From assembly GCF_037975245.1 (NCBI RefSeq), contig NC_092572.1, positions 28,877,989-28,941,988 of the forward strand: a stretch of 64,000 nucleotides of DNA, read 5' to 3'. The notes beneath the pieces are model-generated. The model was not told where the DNA came from, did not search any database, and worked only from the letters and a program-made list of their open reading frames with translations. Both the position numbers and the translations under genes were made by a program. Shown here piece by piece: positions 48,000 to 58,232 of the stretch; the stretch's first letter is position 1; each line of letters begins with the position of its first letter. The DNA is from Apostichopus japonicus. Lineage: Eukaryota; Echinodermata; Holothuroidea; Aspidochirotida; Stichopodidae.

Positions 48000-50900
48000 T
48001 ATTGTTTCTGGTGCCCACAAAGGTCACCAAAGGTCAGTTATGGTCCAAAAACGGAAAATATCAAAACTGCAATAACTCCAAGTGCCAATGTGCGACAAGG
48101 TTGATATTTTGGAAAAAGTTGTGAACTGGTTAGAGGAACATTTTCAAATTTAATGGTCATGTGATCCGAGGTCACCAAAGGTCAATTAATGATAAAAAAC
48201 TAGTATTTTTGCGATAACTTGAGAACGAAATGTCCGTTAGAGTTGGGAGTTGCTTCAATGTCATCCAATTGTCGACCCGCATCTGGGTGACCCTTGACCT
48301 CAATTTGACCTCTGGTGACCTTTACGTGTTTTGGGGGATTTTAACAGTTTTGATGTTATTTTCAGATGTCAAAGGTACCTTCTGATCATAAATGTCAATA
48401 GGTTGACCCCATGTGACCTTTATGTGCGAAGTTATATGGGGTCAAAGTTTTTCGTTCGGAGTTAGGATGGTTGTACAGACTTGTCGTTTTGTTTTTTGGA
48501 ATCAGGAGATTGAACTACATCTGAAACCAAGGTCAAAAGGTCAAAGGTCACATTAGAAAAAATGTGCTTATTTTGGGAGGAAACGAGCAAAAAAGAAAAT
48601 GTTTGGTTTTGATGCTAGATTTGGATATCAAAGGTACCTTCCGATCAAAAATGTCAATTGGTTGACACCCGTGTGACCTTCGTGTGCGAAGTTATACGAG
48701 GTCAAAGTTAATTTTCAGACATTTAATGCAACAACTCCCAGTTCCAAGGTGTGACATGGTTGATATTTTTGGACAAGTTGCAAGTGGTATAGGGAAATAT
48801 TTTCAAACTTAACGGTCATGTGATCCGAGGTCACCAAAGGTCAATTAATGTTAAAAAACTAGTATTTTGGGGGTAGAAAATGGGCAAAGAAAAAAATGTT
48901 TGAATTTGTATAGTTTGATTCTCTAATTTAGGTCTCATCAATCAAAAATGTCAATAAGTTGACCCAAGGTGACCTTTGTATGTTAAGTTTTACGAGGTCA
49001 AAGTTAATTTTCAGACATTTAATGCAACAACTCCCAGTTCCAAGGTGTGACATGGTTGATATTTTTGGACAAGTTGCAAGTGGTATAGGGAAATATTTTC
49101 AAACTTAACGGTCATGTGATCCGAGGTCACCAAAGGTCAATTAATGTTAAAAAACTAGTATTTTGGGGGTAGAAAATGGGCAAAGAAAAAATTGTTTGAA
49201 TTTGTATAGTTTGATTCTCTAATTTAGGTCTCATCAATCAAAAATGTCAATAGGTTGACCCAAGGTGACCTTTGTATGTTAAGTTATATGAGGTCAAAGT
49301 TAATTTTCAGACATTTAATGCAATAACTCCCAGTGCCAAGGTGTTACACAGTTGATATTTTGAGACAAGTTGCAAATGGTATAGGGGAATACTTTCAAAC
49401 TTAACGGTCATGTGATACAAGGTCACCAAAGGTCAATTAATGATAAAAAACTAGTATTTTTGCGATAACTTGAGAACATATTGTACATTAGGGTTGGGAG
49501 TTGCTTCAATGTAATCCAATTGTCGACCCGCATCTGGGTGACCCTTGACCTCAATTTGACCTCTGGTGACCTTTTCGTGTTTTGTGGATTTTTACAGTTT
49601 CGATGCTATTTTCAGATGTTAAAGGTACCTTCTGATCATAAATGCCAATTGGTTGACCCCCGTGTGACCTTCTTGTGCGAAGTTATATGAGGTCAAAGTT
49701 AATTTTCAGACATTTAATGCAATAACTCCCAGTTCCAAAGTGTGACAAGGTTGATATTTTTGGAGTAGTTGCAAATGGTATAGGGGAATATTTTCAAACT
49801 TAACGGTCATGTGATACAAGGTCACCAAAGGTCAATTAATGATAAAAAAACTAGTATTTTTGCGATAACTTGAGAACAACTTGTACGTTAGGGTTGGGAG
49901 TTGCTTCAATGTAATCCAATTGTCGACCCGCATCTGGGTGACCCTTGACCTCAATTTGACCTCTGGTGACCTTTTCGTGTTTTGTGGATTTTTACAGTTT
50001 CGATGCTATTTTCAGATGTTAAAGGTACCTTCTGATCATAAATGTCAATTGGTTGACCCCCGTGTGACCTTCGTGTGCGAAGTTATATGAGGTCAAAATT
50101 AATTTTCAGACATTTAATGCAATAACTCCCAGTTCCAAAGTGTGACAAGGTTGATATTTTTGGAGTAGTTGCAAATGGTATAGAGGAATATTTTCAAACT
50201 TAACGGTCATGTGATACAAGGTCACCAAAGGTCAATTAATGATAAAAAACTAGTATTTTTGCGATAACTTGAGAACAAATTGTCCGTTAGGGTTGGGAGT
50301 TGCTTCAATGTAATCCAATTGTCGACCCGCATCTGGGTGACCCTTGACCTCAATTTGACCTCTGGTGACCTTTTCGTGTTTTGTGGATTTTTACAGTTTC
50401 GATGCTATTTTCAGATGTTAAAGGTACCCTCTGATCATAAATGTCAATGGGTTGACCCCCGTGTGACCTTCGTGTGCGAAGTTATATGAGGTCAAAATTA
50501 ATTTTCAGACATTTAATGCAATAACTCCCAGTTCCAAAGTGTGACAAGGTTGATATTTTTGGAGTAGTTGCAAATGGTATAGGGGAATATTTTCAAACTT
50601 AACGGTCATGTGATACAAGGTCACCAAAGGTCAATTAATGATAAAAAACTAGTATTTTTGCGATAACTTGAGAACAACTTGTACGTTAGGGTTGGGAATT
50701 GCTTCAATGTAATCCAATTGTCGACCCGCATCTGGGTGACCCTTGACCTCAATTTGACCTCTGGTGACCTTTTCGTGTTTTGTGGATTTTTACAGTTTCG
50801 ATGCTATTTTCAGATGTTAAAGGTACCTTCTGATCATAAATGTCAATGGGTTGACCCCCGTGTGACCTTCGTGTGCGAAGTTATATGAGGTCAAAATTAA

Positions 50901-51300
50901 TTTTCAGACATTTAATGCAATAACTCCCAGTTCCAAAGTGTGACAAGGTTGATATTTTTGGAGTAGTTGCAAATGGTATAGAGGTATATTTTCAAACTTA
51001 ACGGTCATGTGATACAAGGTCACCAAAGGTCAATTAATGATAAAAAACTAGTATTTTTGCGATAACTTGAGAACAAATTGTCCGTTAGGGTTGGGAGTTG
51101 CTTCAATGTAATCCAATTGTCGACCCGCATCTGGGTGACCCTTGACCTCAATTTGACCTCTGGTGACCTTTTCGTGTTTTGTGGATTTTTACAGTTTCGA
51201 TGCTTTTTTCAGATGTTAAAGGTACCTTCTGATCATAAATGTCAATGGGTTGACCCCCATTTGACCTTCGTGTGCAAAGTTATATGAGGTCAAAGTTAAT
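48000..51300 (+). repeat. 399-bp satellite array rich in AGGTCA hexamers
   Basis: Five almost identical units run with period 399-400 (the same position recurs at 49481, 49881, 50280, 50679 and 51078), preceded by more diverged and partly deleted units from about 48000. A 69-codon frame is kept in each of the five units only because they are near-identical, so I do not call it a gene. In the unit at 50280, AGGTCA CCAA AGGTCA lies at 50618-50633. The cluster of TGACCC, TGACCT, TGACCT and TGACCT with spacers T, CAATT and CTGG lies at 50338-50371. Confidence 0.95.
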
Positions 51301-51480
51301 AACATTTTTTCTTTGCCCATTTTCTCCCCCCATAATACTACTTTTTTAACATTAGCTGACCTTTGGTGACGTTGGATCACATGACCGTTAAGTTTGAAAA
51401 TATTCCCCTATACCATTTGCAACTTGTCCAAAAAAATCAACCTTGTCACACCTTGGCACTGGGAGTTATTGCATTAAATG
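51300..51480 (-). repeat. Inverted satellite fragment at the array end
   Basis: This stretch reads as the reverse complement of unit sequence such as 49030-49190: 'tttctttgcccattttct', 'ctgacctttggtgac', 'catgaccgttaagtttgaaa', 'cactgggagttattgcatta'. Direct orientation then resumes with diverged sequence to about 51730. Confidence 0.85.
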
Positions 51481-52173
51481 TGTTTGAATTTTTACAGTCA
51501 TGCTCTATTTAGGTCTCACTGATCAAAAATGTCAATTGGTTGACCTCTGGGTGACCATTGTGTGTGAAGTTATGTTTATACAAGTTCAAAGTTAATTTTT
51601 TGACATTTAATGCAATTAAATCTCAATGCCAAGGTGTGACATGTTTAATATTTTGGGACAAGTTGTGAATGGGGTGGTGGAACATTTTGAAACTTAAAGG
51701 TCATGTCATCTGAGGTCACCAATGTTATCATATCTGTTGACACGCTTGTAGGTCTCTTATATTTCTTACATTTTCGATGCCATATTTAGATCTCAAAAGT
51801 GCCTTTTGATCAAAAATCTGATCACATTTTGTGATCACAAAAGTGTTGGCTATAGTGTTGGTTACTTTATGGGAACATGTAGGACCACAATTACTTGGAC
51901 TATTTCAGCCCAATCTTGCTTGATAATATTATGTGTATTGTCATATACCCCAAGCAAGCAACCACAGTGCCCTTGGGCTCTTGTTCATAATTGAGTTACT
52001 ACGGGAACCATTTGTTATTACCGACCCCATAATCAAACAATGATGTTTCGGGGGTGAATTTTTTTTTTTAGTATCTACAAGTATTCTATTTATTGGAAAC
52101 TTATACAATTTTAATGTACAATGATTTTAAATTTTTTGGTATGATGTTGACCTTATCATGGAATTGACCATTT

Positions 52174-53539
52174 AATCAAATATAAAAAATAGATGTACAG
52201 TAGTTTGAACAAATTTTCCATATTAAGAGTGTTTATTTGGCTCCCAATTGAGCAGAGCATCAAAGGCCTATTAAAGAAATTTAAGCCATCTAAGTAGGCT
52301 TCCTGCAAGATCTCTTGTTGAAAATGGAAATGTTTCAACTGTTCTTATATTTGTTGTGATAGACTGGGGCAAAGACACCCGTCTGATTTATCCCATCAAC
52401 TAAAGTTTGATCCATGATCAATGTTTATATAACGATCAACAATGATTGTGTTTAGATGCAAAATCTCTTACTTGAAATTTAACCTTAAGTGTTATTATGC
52501 CTACCTACACATAATGTTCTAGTCATTATCTTACAGTTACGCTTTTTTCATAGATATTACAGACCAAATCGACTATAACAAACCACATAAGGTCTTTCTT
52601 GAGAACAATTTCTGTTAGAAAAACCTAACATATCAATTGGAGATGTTGGGCTATTATCCATGTAAGCAATTGGTTTTTGTGCTTATTTTGGGAATGTTAC
52701 GTGGCAAATACTGACAAATTTGGCCGTATTGTAGTAGAACTACTCCTCTTGAGATATTATGCTAACAAGGGTTTAAAGTTTCCACCTCTGACCTTGAGTG
52801 AAATTGGACCTACTCTGAGGAAGTTTACACATTATTATATTAATCAACCAAACACATAAATCTCTCTTGATGTTTATTGCAGCTTTTTGAGATTTTCACA
52901 TGTTGAACTCTATTGTCTCTAAATTACCTTTGACTTACACCTAACACAATAGAGTTCTTATACTCATTTCTTGTACTCATTATGAGGAAGTCAAATGCCA
53001 AATATAAGATACACTGTAGTTACCTACCTTGAGATGATATTGTGTTTGCAAGGTTGAACATTTGCTGATCTTAAATAACCTTTTGACCTTCTCCAAAATC
53101 GATCAAAAAGTTGACACATTATCTACTATTCTACTGCAGCTTACATTTTACATTATTTTACTTTTTGAAGACATCAGTTACAATGTTAACACTGAAGTTG
53201 TTTAAGAACTTGGCATGTACTTATACAGGGTTCTTTTTTCTGTAAGACTAGCAATTACAACACATGAAACATTTTATTATGAATTTGTGATACAAAGTCT
53301 CATGACATTTAATGATAACTACACTTAATAGGATAACTACACTTAAAGGATATTGTAAACACTAGCTTTTGTGCAAGAGAATAAAACCAAATCCCAAACA
53401 CATTTTTGCTTTGAAATACAAGCAAAATGCATCCACTCCCCACCATCATGATTATAAGGGGCCGGGGGTGCAGCACCTCCCCTCCCTGAGCAAAATATTT
53501 CCGTAAAGTTTCTGGCTAAGTTTGGGTGGCAATATAAGT
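52174..53539. other. No gene recognised
   Basis: AT-rich, no supported feature. Confidence 0.4.
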
Positions 53540-54145
53540 TTGGGAGGAATTACCTCGATAATAAGACTTGTGAGATACTGGTCCATGCGTTTGTGACATC
53601 AAAGCTTGATTTTCTTAATTCACTTTTATTTGGCCTTCCTGATTCGACCATCAAAAAACTCCAAAAGATCCAAAACACCGCTGCCCGTATTGTGAAAAGG
53701 AAAGGAAGAAAGTGTCGCACCACCCCACTTCTGAAGGAACTTCATTGGCTACCTATCAGCTACAGAATCCAGTATAAAATACTTCTTCTCACCTTCTGTG
53801 CTCATCATCTTGAACGGCCTGTGTACCTGTCACAACTTCTCTTGCCATATACTCCAACTCGCACACTTCGTTCCTCCAACAAACTGTTTTTAACTGTTCC
53901 AAAACCACGATTGAAGAACTATGGTTACAGAAGCTTCCAATACTCTGGGTCTTATCTCTGGAACAAGTTACCAGATCACATTCGAACATGCTATAAACTT
54001 TCTACTTTCAAAAGTCTACTTAAGACCCATTTTTTCACTTGTTCTTTTGTAAATTAATTTACTTACTCTGTAAAGCGCTTTGAGCAGTAACTTTTGTTTA
54101 CTGATTTGGCGCTATATAAGTCTCATTTATTATTATTAATATTAC
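53540..54145 (+). pseudogene. CR1/L2-type LINE, 3' end of reverse transcriptase ORF and tail
   Basis: The open frame from about 53540 to the TAA at 54055-54057 reads NYLDNKTCEILVHAFVTSKL, LFGLPDSTIKKLQKIQNTAA, TPLLKELHWLPISYRIQYK, PYTPTRTLRSSN, and ends LWNKLPDHIRTCYKLSTFKS plus LLKTHFF. This is the familiar C-terminal segment after the reverse-transcriptase core in CR1/L2-clade elements. It is followed by GTAAAGCGCTTTGAG (54070-54084), GGCGCTATATAAG and an ATT-rich tail. The 5' part is missing, which is typical dead-on-arrival truncation. The frame is unbroken, so it is fairly young. Confidence 0.92.
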
Positions 54146-54654
54146 ACAGAATTTTATTAAATAATTCCTAGATACCTCCAATGGTAGCACCATTATGTAT
54201 CTAAGTGAACTTAATTGGGTAAAATATTTTCTCAAAGGGGAGAGCTGACATGTCACTCTCTTTCTACCGTTTACATTTTCGGCAAATCGTGAACGTGGTG
54301 AACGCCGTTTATAACTGAAAATCCTAATTAATGTTTGTAATAAATCAATTGTAATCAATGCATGTCATACATGTTTTGTATTTGCACATTTTGTGCAATT
54401 TGCCAATGATACATATTGATTTTGTTAACCTTACGAAGATAAGGCTCTCTATAGTTTTCAGTTCTATTGGCTATCGATGAGGTTTTGTAGGTCTACATTT
54501 TGCAAACACTTATGTGCGTTATTCAACAACTTAAATATGGTTACTTTATACATGTGGGTGGACAGTTGCTACTTATACGAAAGACAGAAAAAGTTTGCAT
54601 TTTTATTGTATGATTAATATGAACCATTAATTAAGTGTTATTATTTCAATTCAG
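54146..54654. other. No gene recognised
   Basis: AT-rich sequence leading into the acceptor (caattcag) of the exon at 54655. Nothing else seen. Confidence 0.4.
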
Positions 54655-54726
54655 TTGAGCAGGATCGTGCGAATTTTGAGATATCTGTCAGAAGATGGAC
54701 AATGAGAACAGGACTGCCATCACACC
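54655..54726 (+). CDS. Candidate linker exon before the beta-propeller
   Basis: Acceptor caattcag and a strong gtaagt donor bound 72 bases. Only one frame is open: two bases, then EQDRANFEISVRRWTMRTGL and PSH, then one base (phase 1 to 1). The donor base C joins in frame with TT at 57424 (acceptor gtagag), giving PSHLQRTRLPKL and running into the propeller. No domain is recognised. The upstream partner must end in phase 1, and none was found nearby; the donor at 6213 is the only phase-1 death-domain end in view. Confidence 0.5.
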
Positions 54727-57423
54727 GTAAGTAATACCCTCTCTAGTAACCGGCCTCTTATGTGACCCTCCCACTTTTCCGTCTGAAGTCCCCCATCTCC
54801 CGCTCTGTTTAGACTGAAGGTTACACCCATCTCCCACTTCATTTATGCTACATTCTAATATGTCATGAATATATCCCTGTGTTCCTTACAGCGATGCTAC
54901 AGTTGATTTCTTCCCCGGTTCTTTTTTCATTCCTTGCTGGAGGCATAAATGATTAAGTTGATGGTGATGTTGTGTGTGTTATTGCTTGGGTATGTGTGTG
55001 TGCGACACTGTTTGGAAACACAATAACTCAAAAAGTATGTGATCGCTGAAGTTGATGCATTGTGGATTTGTCTGCAAGCTAGTAAAAGAATCCAATTGAA
55101 ATCTGTGGATGCCAATGCCCAATGGACATATGAGGTCAAAGTCTGAAAACCTTATATATAAGATAACTCAAAAAGGATAACTTCGTTAAACTTTGTAGTT
55201 GGTATGTAGATCACTCTTAGTAAGCACAAGAATCAATTGAAATTGTGGGAGGTCAAAAGGTCATTCAAGTTCAACCTAAGCGAAAGTCTATTAAACAACT
55301 TGTAAACACGAAAGCCAAGCTTGGATGGACTTCGTACTTGGTGAATGTATTTACCTTAATGAGTACAATAACTGTTTGTGTTATATGGAGGTTAAAGGTC
55401 ACTTGAGTTCAACACAGGTTACAGGTTACAGTCTGAAGACCTTGAAATGCCACAGTCTAAACAGCCACAATGCCACAGTCTAAACAGTCTAAACAGCCAC
55501 AGTCTAAACATAAAAGATTCAGGTTTTCTTTTTTACCCAATTCTGACTCTCTTTTCAACCTGAGAGTCATTCGATAGGTTGACTTGTGTTATTTTTTTCT
55601 AGACTGTTTTGCATTTTAATATACATAATTATAAATTTGTATCTATATATGTGTGTATGGATGTATATAGATGTATGGCGGAGTGTATAGCCTAGTGGTT
55701 AACGCCGGCGTCTCACAGTCATGAGATCCCCGGTTCGATTCCCCGCCGACAGCAATGTGTGTCGTCTGGCAAGGGTGTTGTTCAATAACAACTTCCCGAC
55801 ATGGACGTTAAATGGATGTGTGCCGAGAGATTGGCTTCGTTCAGCTTGCGAGTCTACAAGCCTCCATGGCTTCTTTCGCGAGTTCCTGCTTGCGGGAAGA
55901 TCACATATACATACATACATACATACACACATACATACATACATACATACATACATACATACATACCTGTACATACATACTTATCTCACATGGATGCATA
56001 TTGTTGCTGTTGGTGTTTTACCTTTTTTCAACTTTTCTCTGCTTAGTTTACTTATTTTAACCATATTTTGTTATGTTGAGGTCAAAGCTCATGTGACGTC
56101 AATAGTGGTCAAAGTCTGATAATGTTGATATCACAATTACTCAAATATTGAAACTTGAAGTAGGTCAAATATCAAATATAGTTTTGCCTATTTGCCTGCA
56201 ATACATCAATCACCAATTGATGCGTTCGAACAAACGGTGCTTTTGGTGAGAAACTGATGAATTTGAAAACCATATTTCTACAAGAAAGAAAATGGGGACA
56301 ATGTTCACATGGTTAGAAAGAGAAAAATAAGAACTATGAGTATAATATATCAAAATCTTCCACCAGACAATTCCTTTAAGGTTAACAGTGATGAAGTCTG
56401 AGAATCAAGTATACACAAAAACTACAGAGTTGTAACTTAAATGAACTTCATACTTTGTGCGTAGATTCACCTTAGTCAGTACAAATACCTTGCTTCTTAT
56501 GAGGTCGAAGGTCATTCGAAGTCACAAGAGGTCAAATATGTAAACATGCTAAATGCAACATAATATCAAAGGAAAGCGTTGAACAAATTGTCATTAATAC
56601 ATAAATTAACCTTAGAGGGTTCAAATACTTTAATACATAATGACCAATAAATGAAAGTTGCTATAACATTCACATTTAATAGGGATTAGGTCAACTTGAA
56701 TGCAAGTATCTTGTTGGCAACAGTAGTCAAACCTAGAAAATCTTGTGTGCAGTCTACTATTAAATGTTATCATATGAAGTTTTTCAAGTGATCACCACAT
56801 TTTGTCTTTCCTGTTTAATTTATTTATCCTGTCTATATTACGATGTCAATGTCACTGATTCATTCAGGACTCTCCCGTGTGTAGAAACAAACAGGTATAG
56901 TTAGCACACAGACCTATAAATAAAGTAATACTGACTGTTGAAATCTCAGTATTCATAATTGCGACCTTAAATCTAATTTTCAATTCTTTATCTCTCTTCA
57001 TAATGAAGCTAGATGGTTGCGCTCTCGTATTTGACGCTGTGGAATGTGAATATTAGAAATATTGAGGAAACATGCACAACATATAATGAACACAATCTCC
57101 AGCGACTATATGCATAATTTCCCAGTTACTAATTACGCCCTCGCGCCTTACTGATCCACAATTGTTTGTTGAATAATTTCCCCTCAAATCACACCAGAAG
57201 GTACTCCCATGATCAAGACGCTTGGGAAAAGCACGGTACCAAGGGCCAATCGCCTACGCCTGTATGGCCTATGAATACACCCAATCGTGCAATCATATTC
57301 TCCACATCGCAGATCTCGTGTTTAGAGAGAAATTCCTCTCAACATGCCCACCAGCATTCTCCGCTACCAGGGATAGGTATTGTAAACTTGACCTAATATT
57401 CTACTTTTTTGCCTTTTGTAGAG
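54727..57423 (+). other. Intron with SINE and AGGTCA repeats
   Basis: Holds diverged AGGTCA-type repeat units (55080-55440 and 56380-56560), a short minisatellite of 'cacagtctaaacag' (55451-55510) and a SINE (55677-55990). The open frame upstream of 57424 is read-through intron: it lacks protein character and ends in a pyrimidine-rich acceptor. Confidence 0.55.
55677..55990 (+). mobile_element. tRNA-derived SINE with (CATA)n tail
   Basis: The tRNA-like head spans 55677-55749: GGCGG pairs with CCGCC (55743-55747), A box TAGCCTAGTGG (55688-55698), B box GGTTCGATTCC (55732-55742), and a CTCAC word reminiscent of tRNA-Glu. A ~160 bp unrelated body and a CATA microsatellite (55903-55985) follow, so this is a SINE rather than a working tRNA gene. 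Its tail differs from the other two SINEs, so it is another family. Confidence 0.85.
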
Positions 57424-58232
57424 TTCAGCGTACAAGGTTGCCCAAATTAACCGATGAAGGTCTTCGGCTGCTGTGGGATATGACGGTGGATTCTTCCAGA
57501 GTTGCTGTTAGCGGATACGACGACAACACAAGGACAACATTCATAGACCTGTTTACAATATATAATCCTGATTCTTCTTCACCATTAATAACTCTGGTTT
57601 ATTCTAAAGATATTAAGAGTCATTCAAGTCATTCAAGATGGCCCACTCGTTATGTTTCATTCTTAGATGATTCTAGTATAGTCACTGTGTGTGAAAATCA
57701 GTTGGATGTCTACAATATCAAGACAGACGACATGCCCACACACAGTGAGCTATTACACCATAGAAAAGCCTCATGTATGACTGTCAGAGAGAGAGAGATA
57801 TTTATTGGTTTGATATTTTTTGGCGAGGTGATTGTGTTTGATTTAAGTTTAAATAAAATCAAGACAATCACCCTGAAAGGATTAGAAAGACGGGAATGGC
57901 CTGAAGTTATAACAGTTTATGGGGATAATCTGTTTATATCTACAGGCTATAAAAAGGCTATTAGATGCAACCTGGAGGGAGAGCTGATACATCAGTATAA
58001 AACACCAGGCTACTCAAGAGCAGACAATATCACTGTAAGCAGCGAGTTTGGTCTGGTGTTTGTATCATGGTCTAAACTCCCTGCTGTTGTTGTTTACTCT
58101 CTCTTTGAGGGTCATACATTGTTTACTTTCCGTGTTATTGATTTTTTGCCAAGAATCAGGATAAGCAATGTAAACAGGTTAATGTTTATGTTTACAACAA
58201 CACATAAAGGCATACTGAGCGTATACAGCACA
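57424..58232 (+). CDS. Beta-propeller (NHL/WD-like) exon
   Basis: A single exon of about 270 codons, from QRTRLPKLTDEGLRLLWDM to KGILSVYST. Blade-like repeats of four short strands are visible: LLWDMTVDSSRVAVSG...IDLFTIYN; RYVSFLDDSSIVTVCEN...LDVYNI; CMTVREREIFIGL...VIVFDL; ITVYGDNLFISTG...AIRCNL; ITVSSEFGLVFVSW...VVVYSL; and IRISNVNRLMFMF...LSVYST. This is about six blades, enough for a full ring. Such propellers are protein or RNA interaction platforms (as in TRIM-NHL or APAF-1-like proteins). Acceptor choice is between 57422 and 57424; only 57424 fits the phase of the 54655 exon. At the end the sequence ACA/GTAAGT can splice in phase 0 to 61194, or the frame can run five codons more to TAG (58248-58250) as a terminal exon. 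Confidence 0.85.

Larger units (their letters stand above)
45947..52169. mobile_element. Candidate 6.2-kb element with 13-bp inverted ends and ATTT duplications
   Basis: GGTCAATTCCATG at 45947-45959 is mirrored by CATGGAATTGACC at 52157-52169, and each is directly flanked outside by ATTT (45943-45946 and 52170-52173). The left 1.7 kb carries the GTGACTCGCGTGACA motif series, starting one base inside the left end. The right part is filled by a TG microsatellite and a 399-bp satellite, and no motif copies are seen near the right end. No transposase is recognised. The pairing may be real, nested, or coincidental; a 13-bp match plus a 4-bp duplication is unlikely by chance but was found by eye. 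Confidence 0.5.

Noticed and set aside
49481-51287. Five identical-looking 69-codon open frames
   Set aside because: They recur at the 399-bp satellite period, so they are conserved because the units are recent copies, not because of coding constraint.
55677-55749. Functional tRNA gene
   Set aside because: A and B boxes and a partial acceptor stem are present, but the SINE body and CATA tail follow directly and the anticodon arm pairs poorly.
55699-56119. Overlapping 81-132 codon frames with Tyr-Ile-His-Thr repeats
   Set aside because: They translate the SINE body and its CATA tail.
57222-57421. N-terminal 66 codons of the long propeller open frame
   Set aside because: The sequence lacks propeller pattern, and a pyrimidine-rich acceptor (ttgccttttgtag) lies at the junction. 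Treated as intron read-through.
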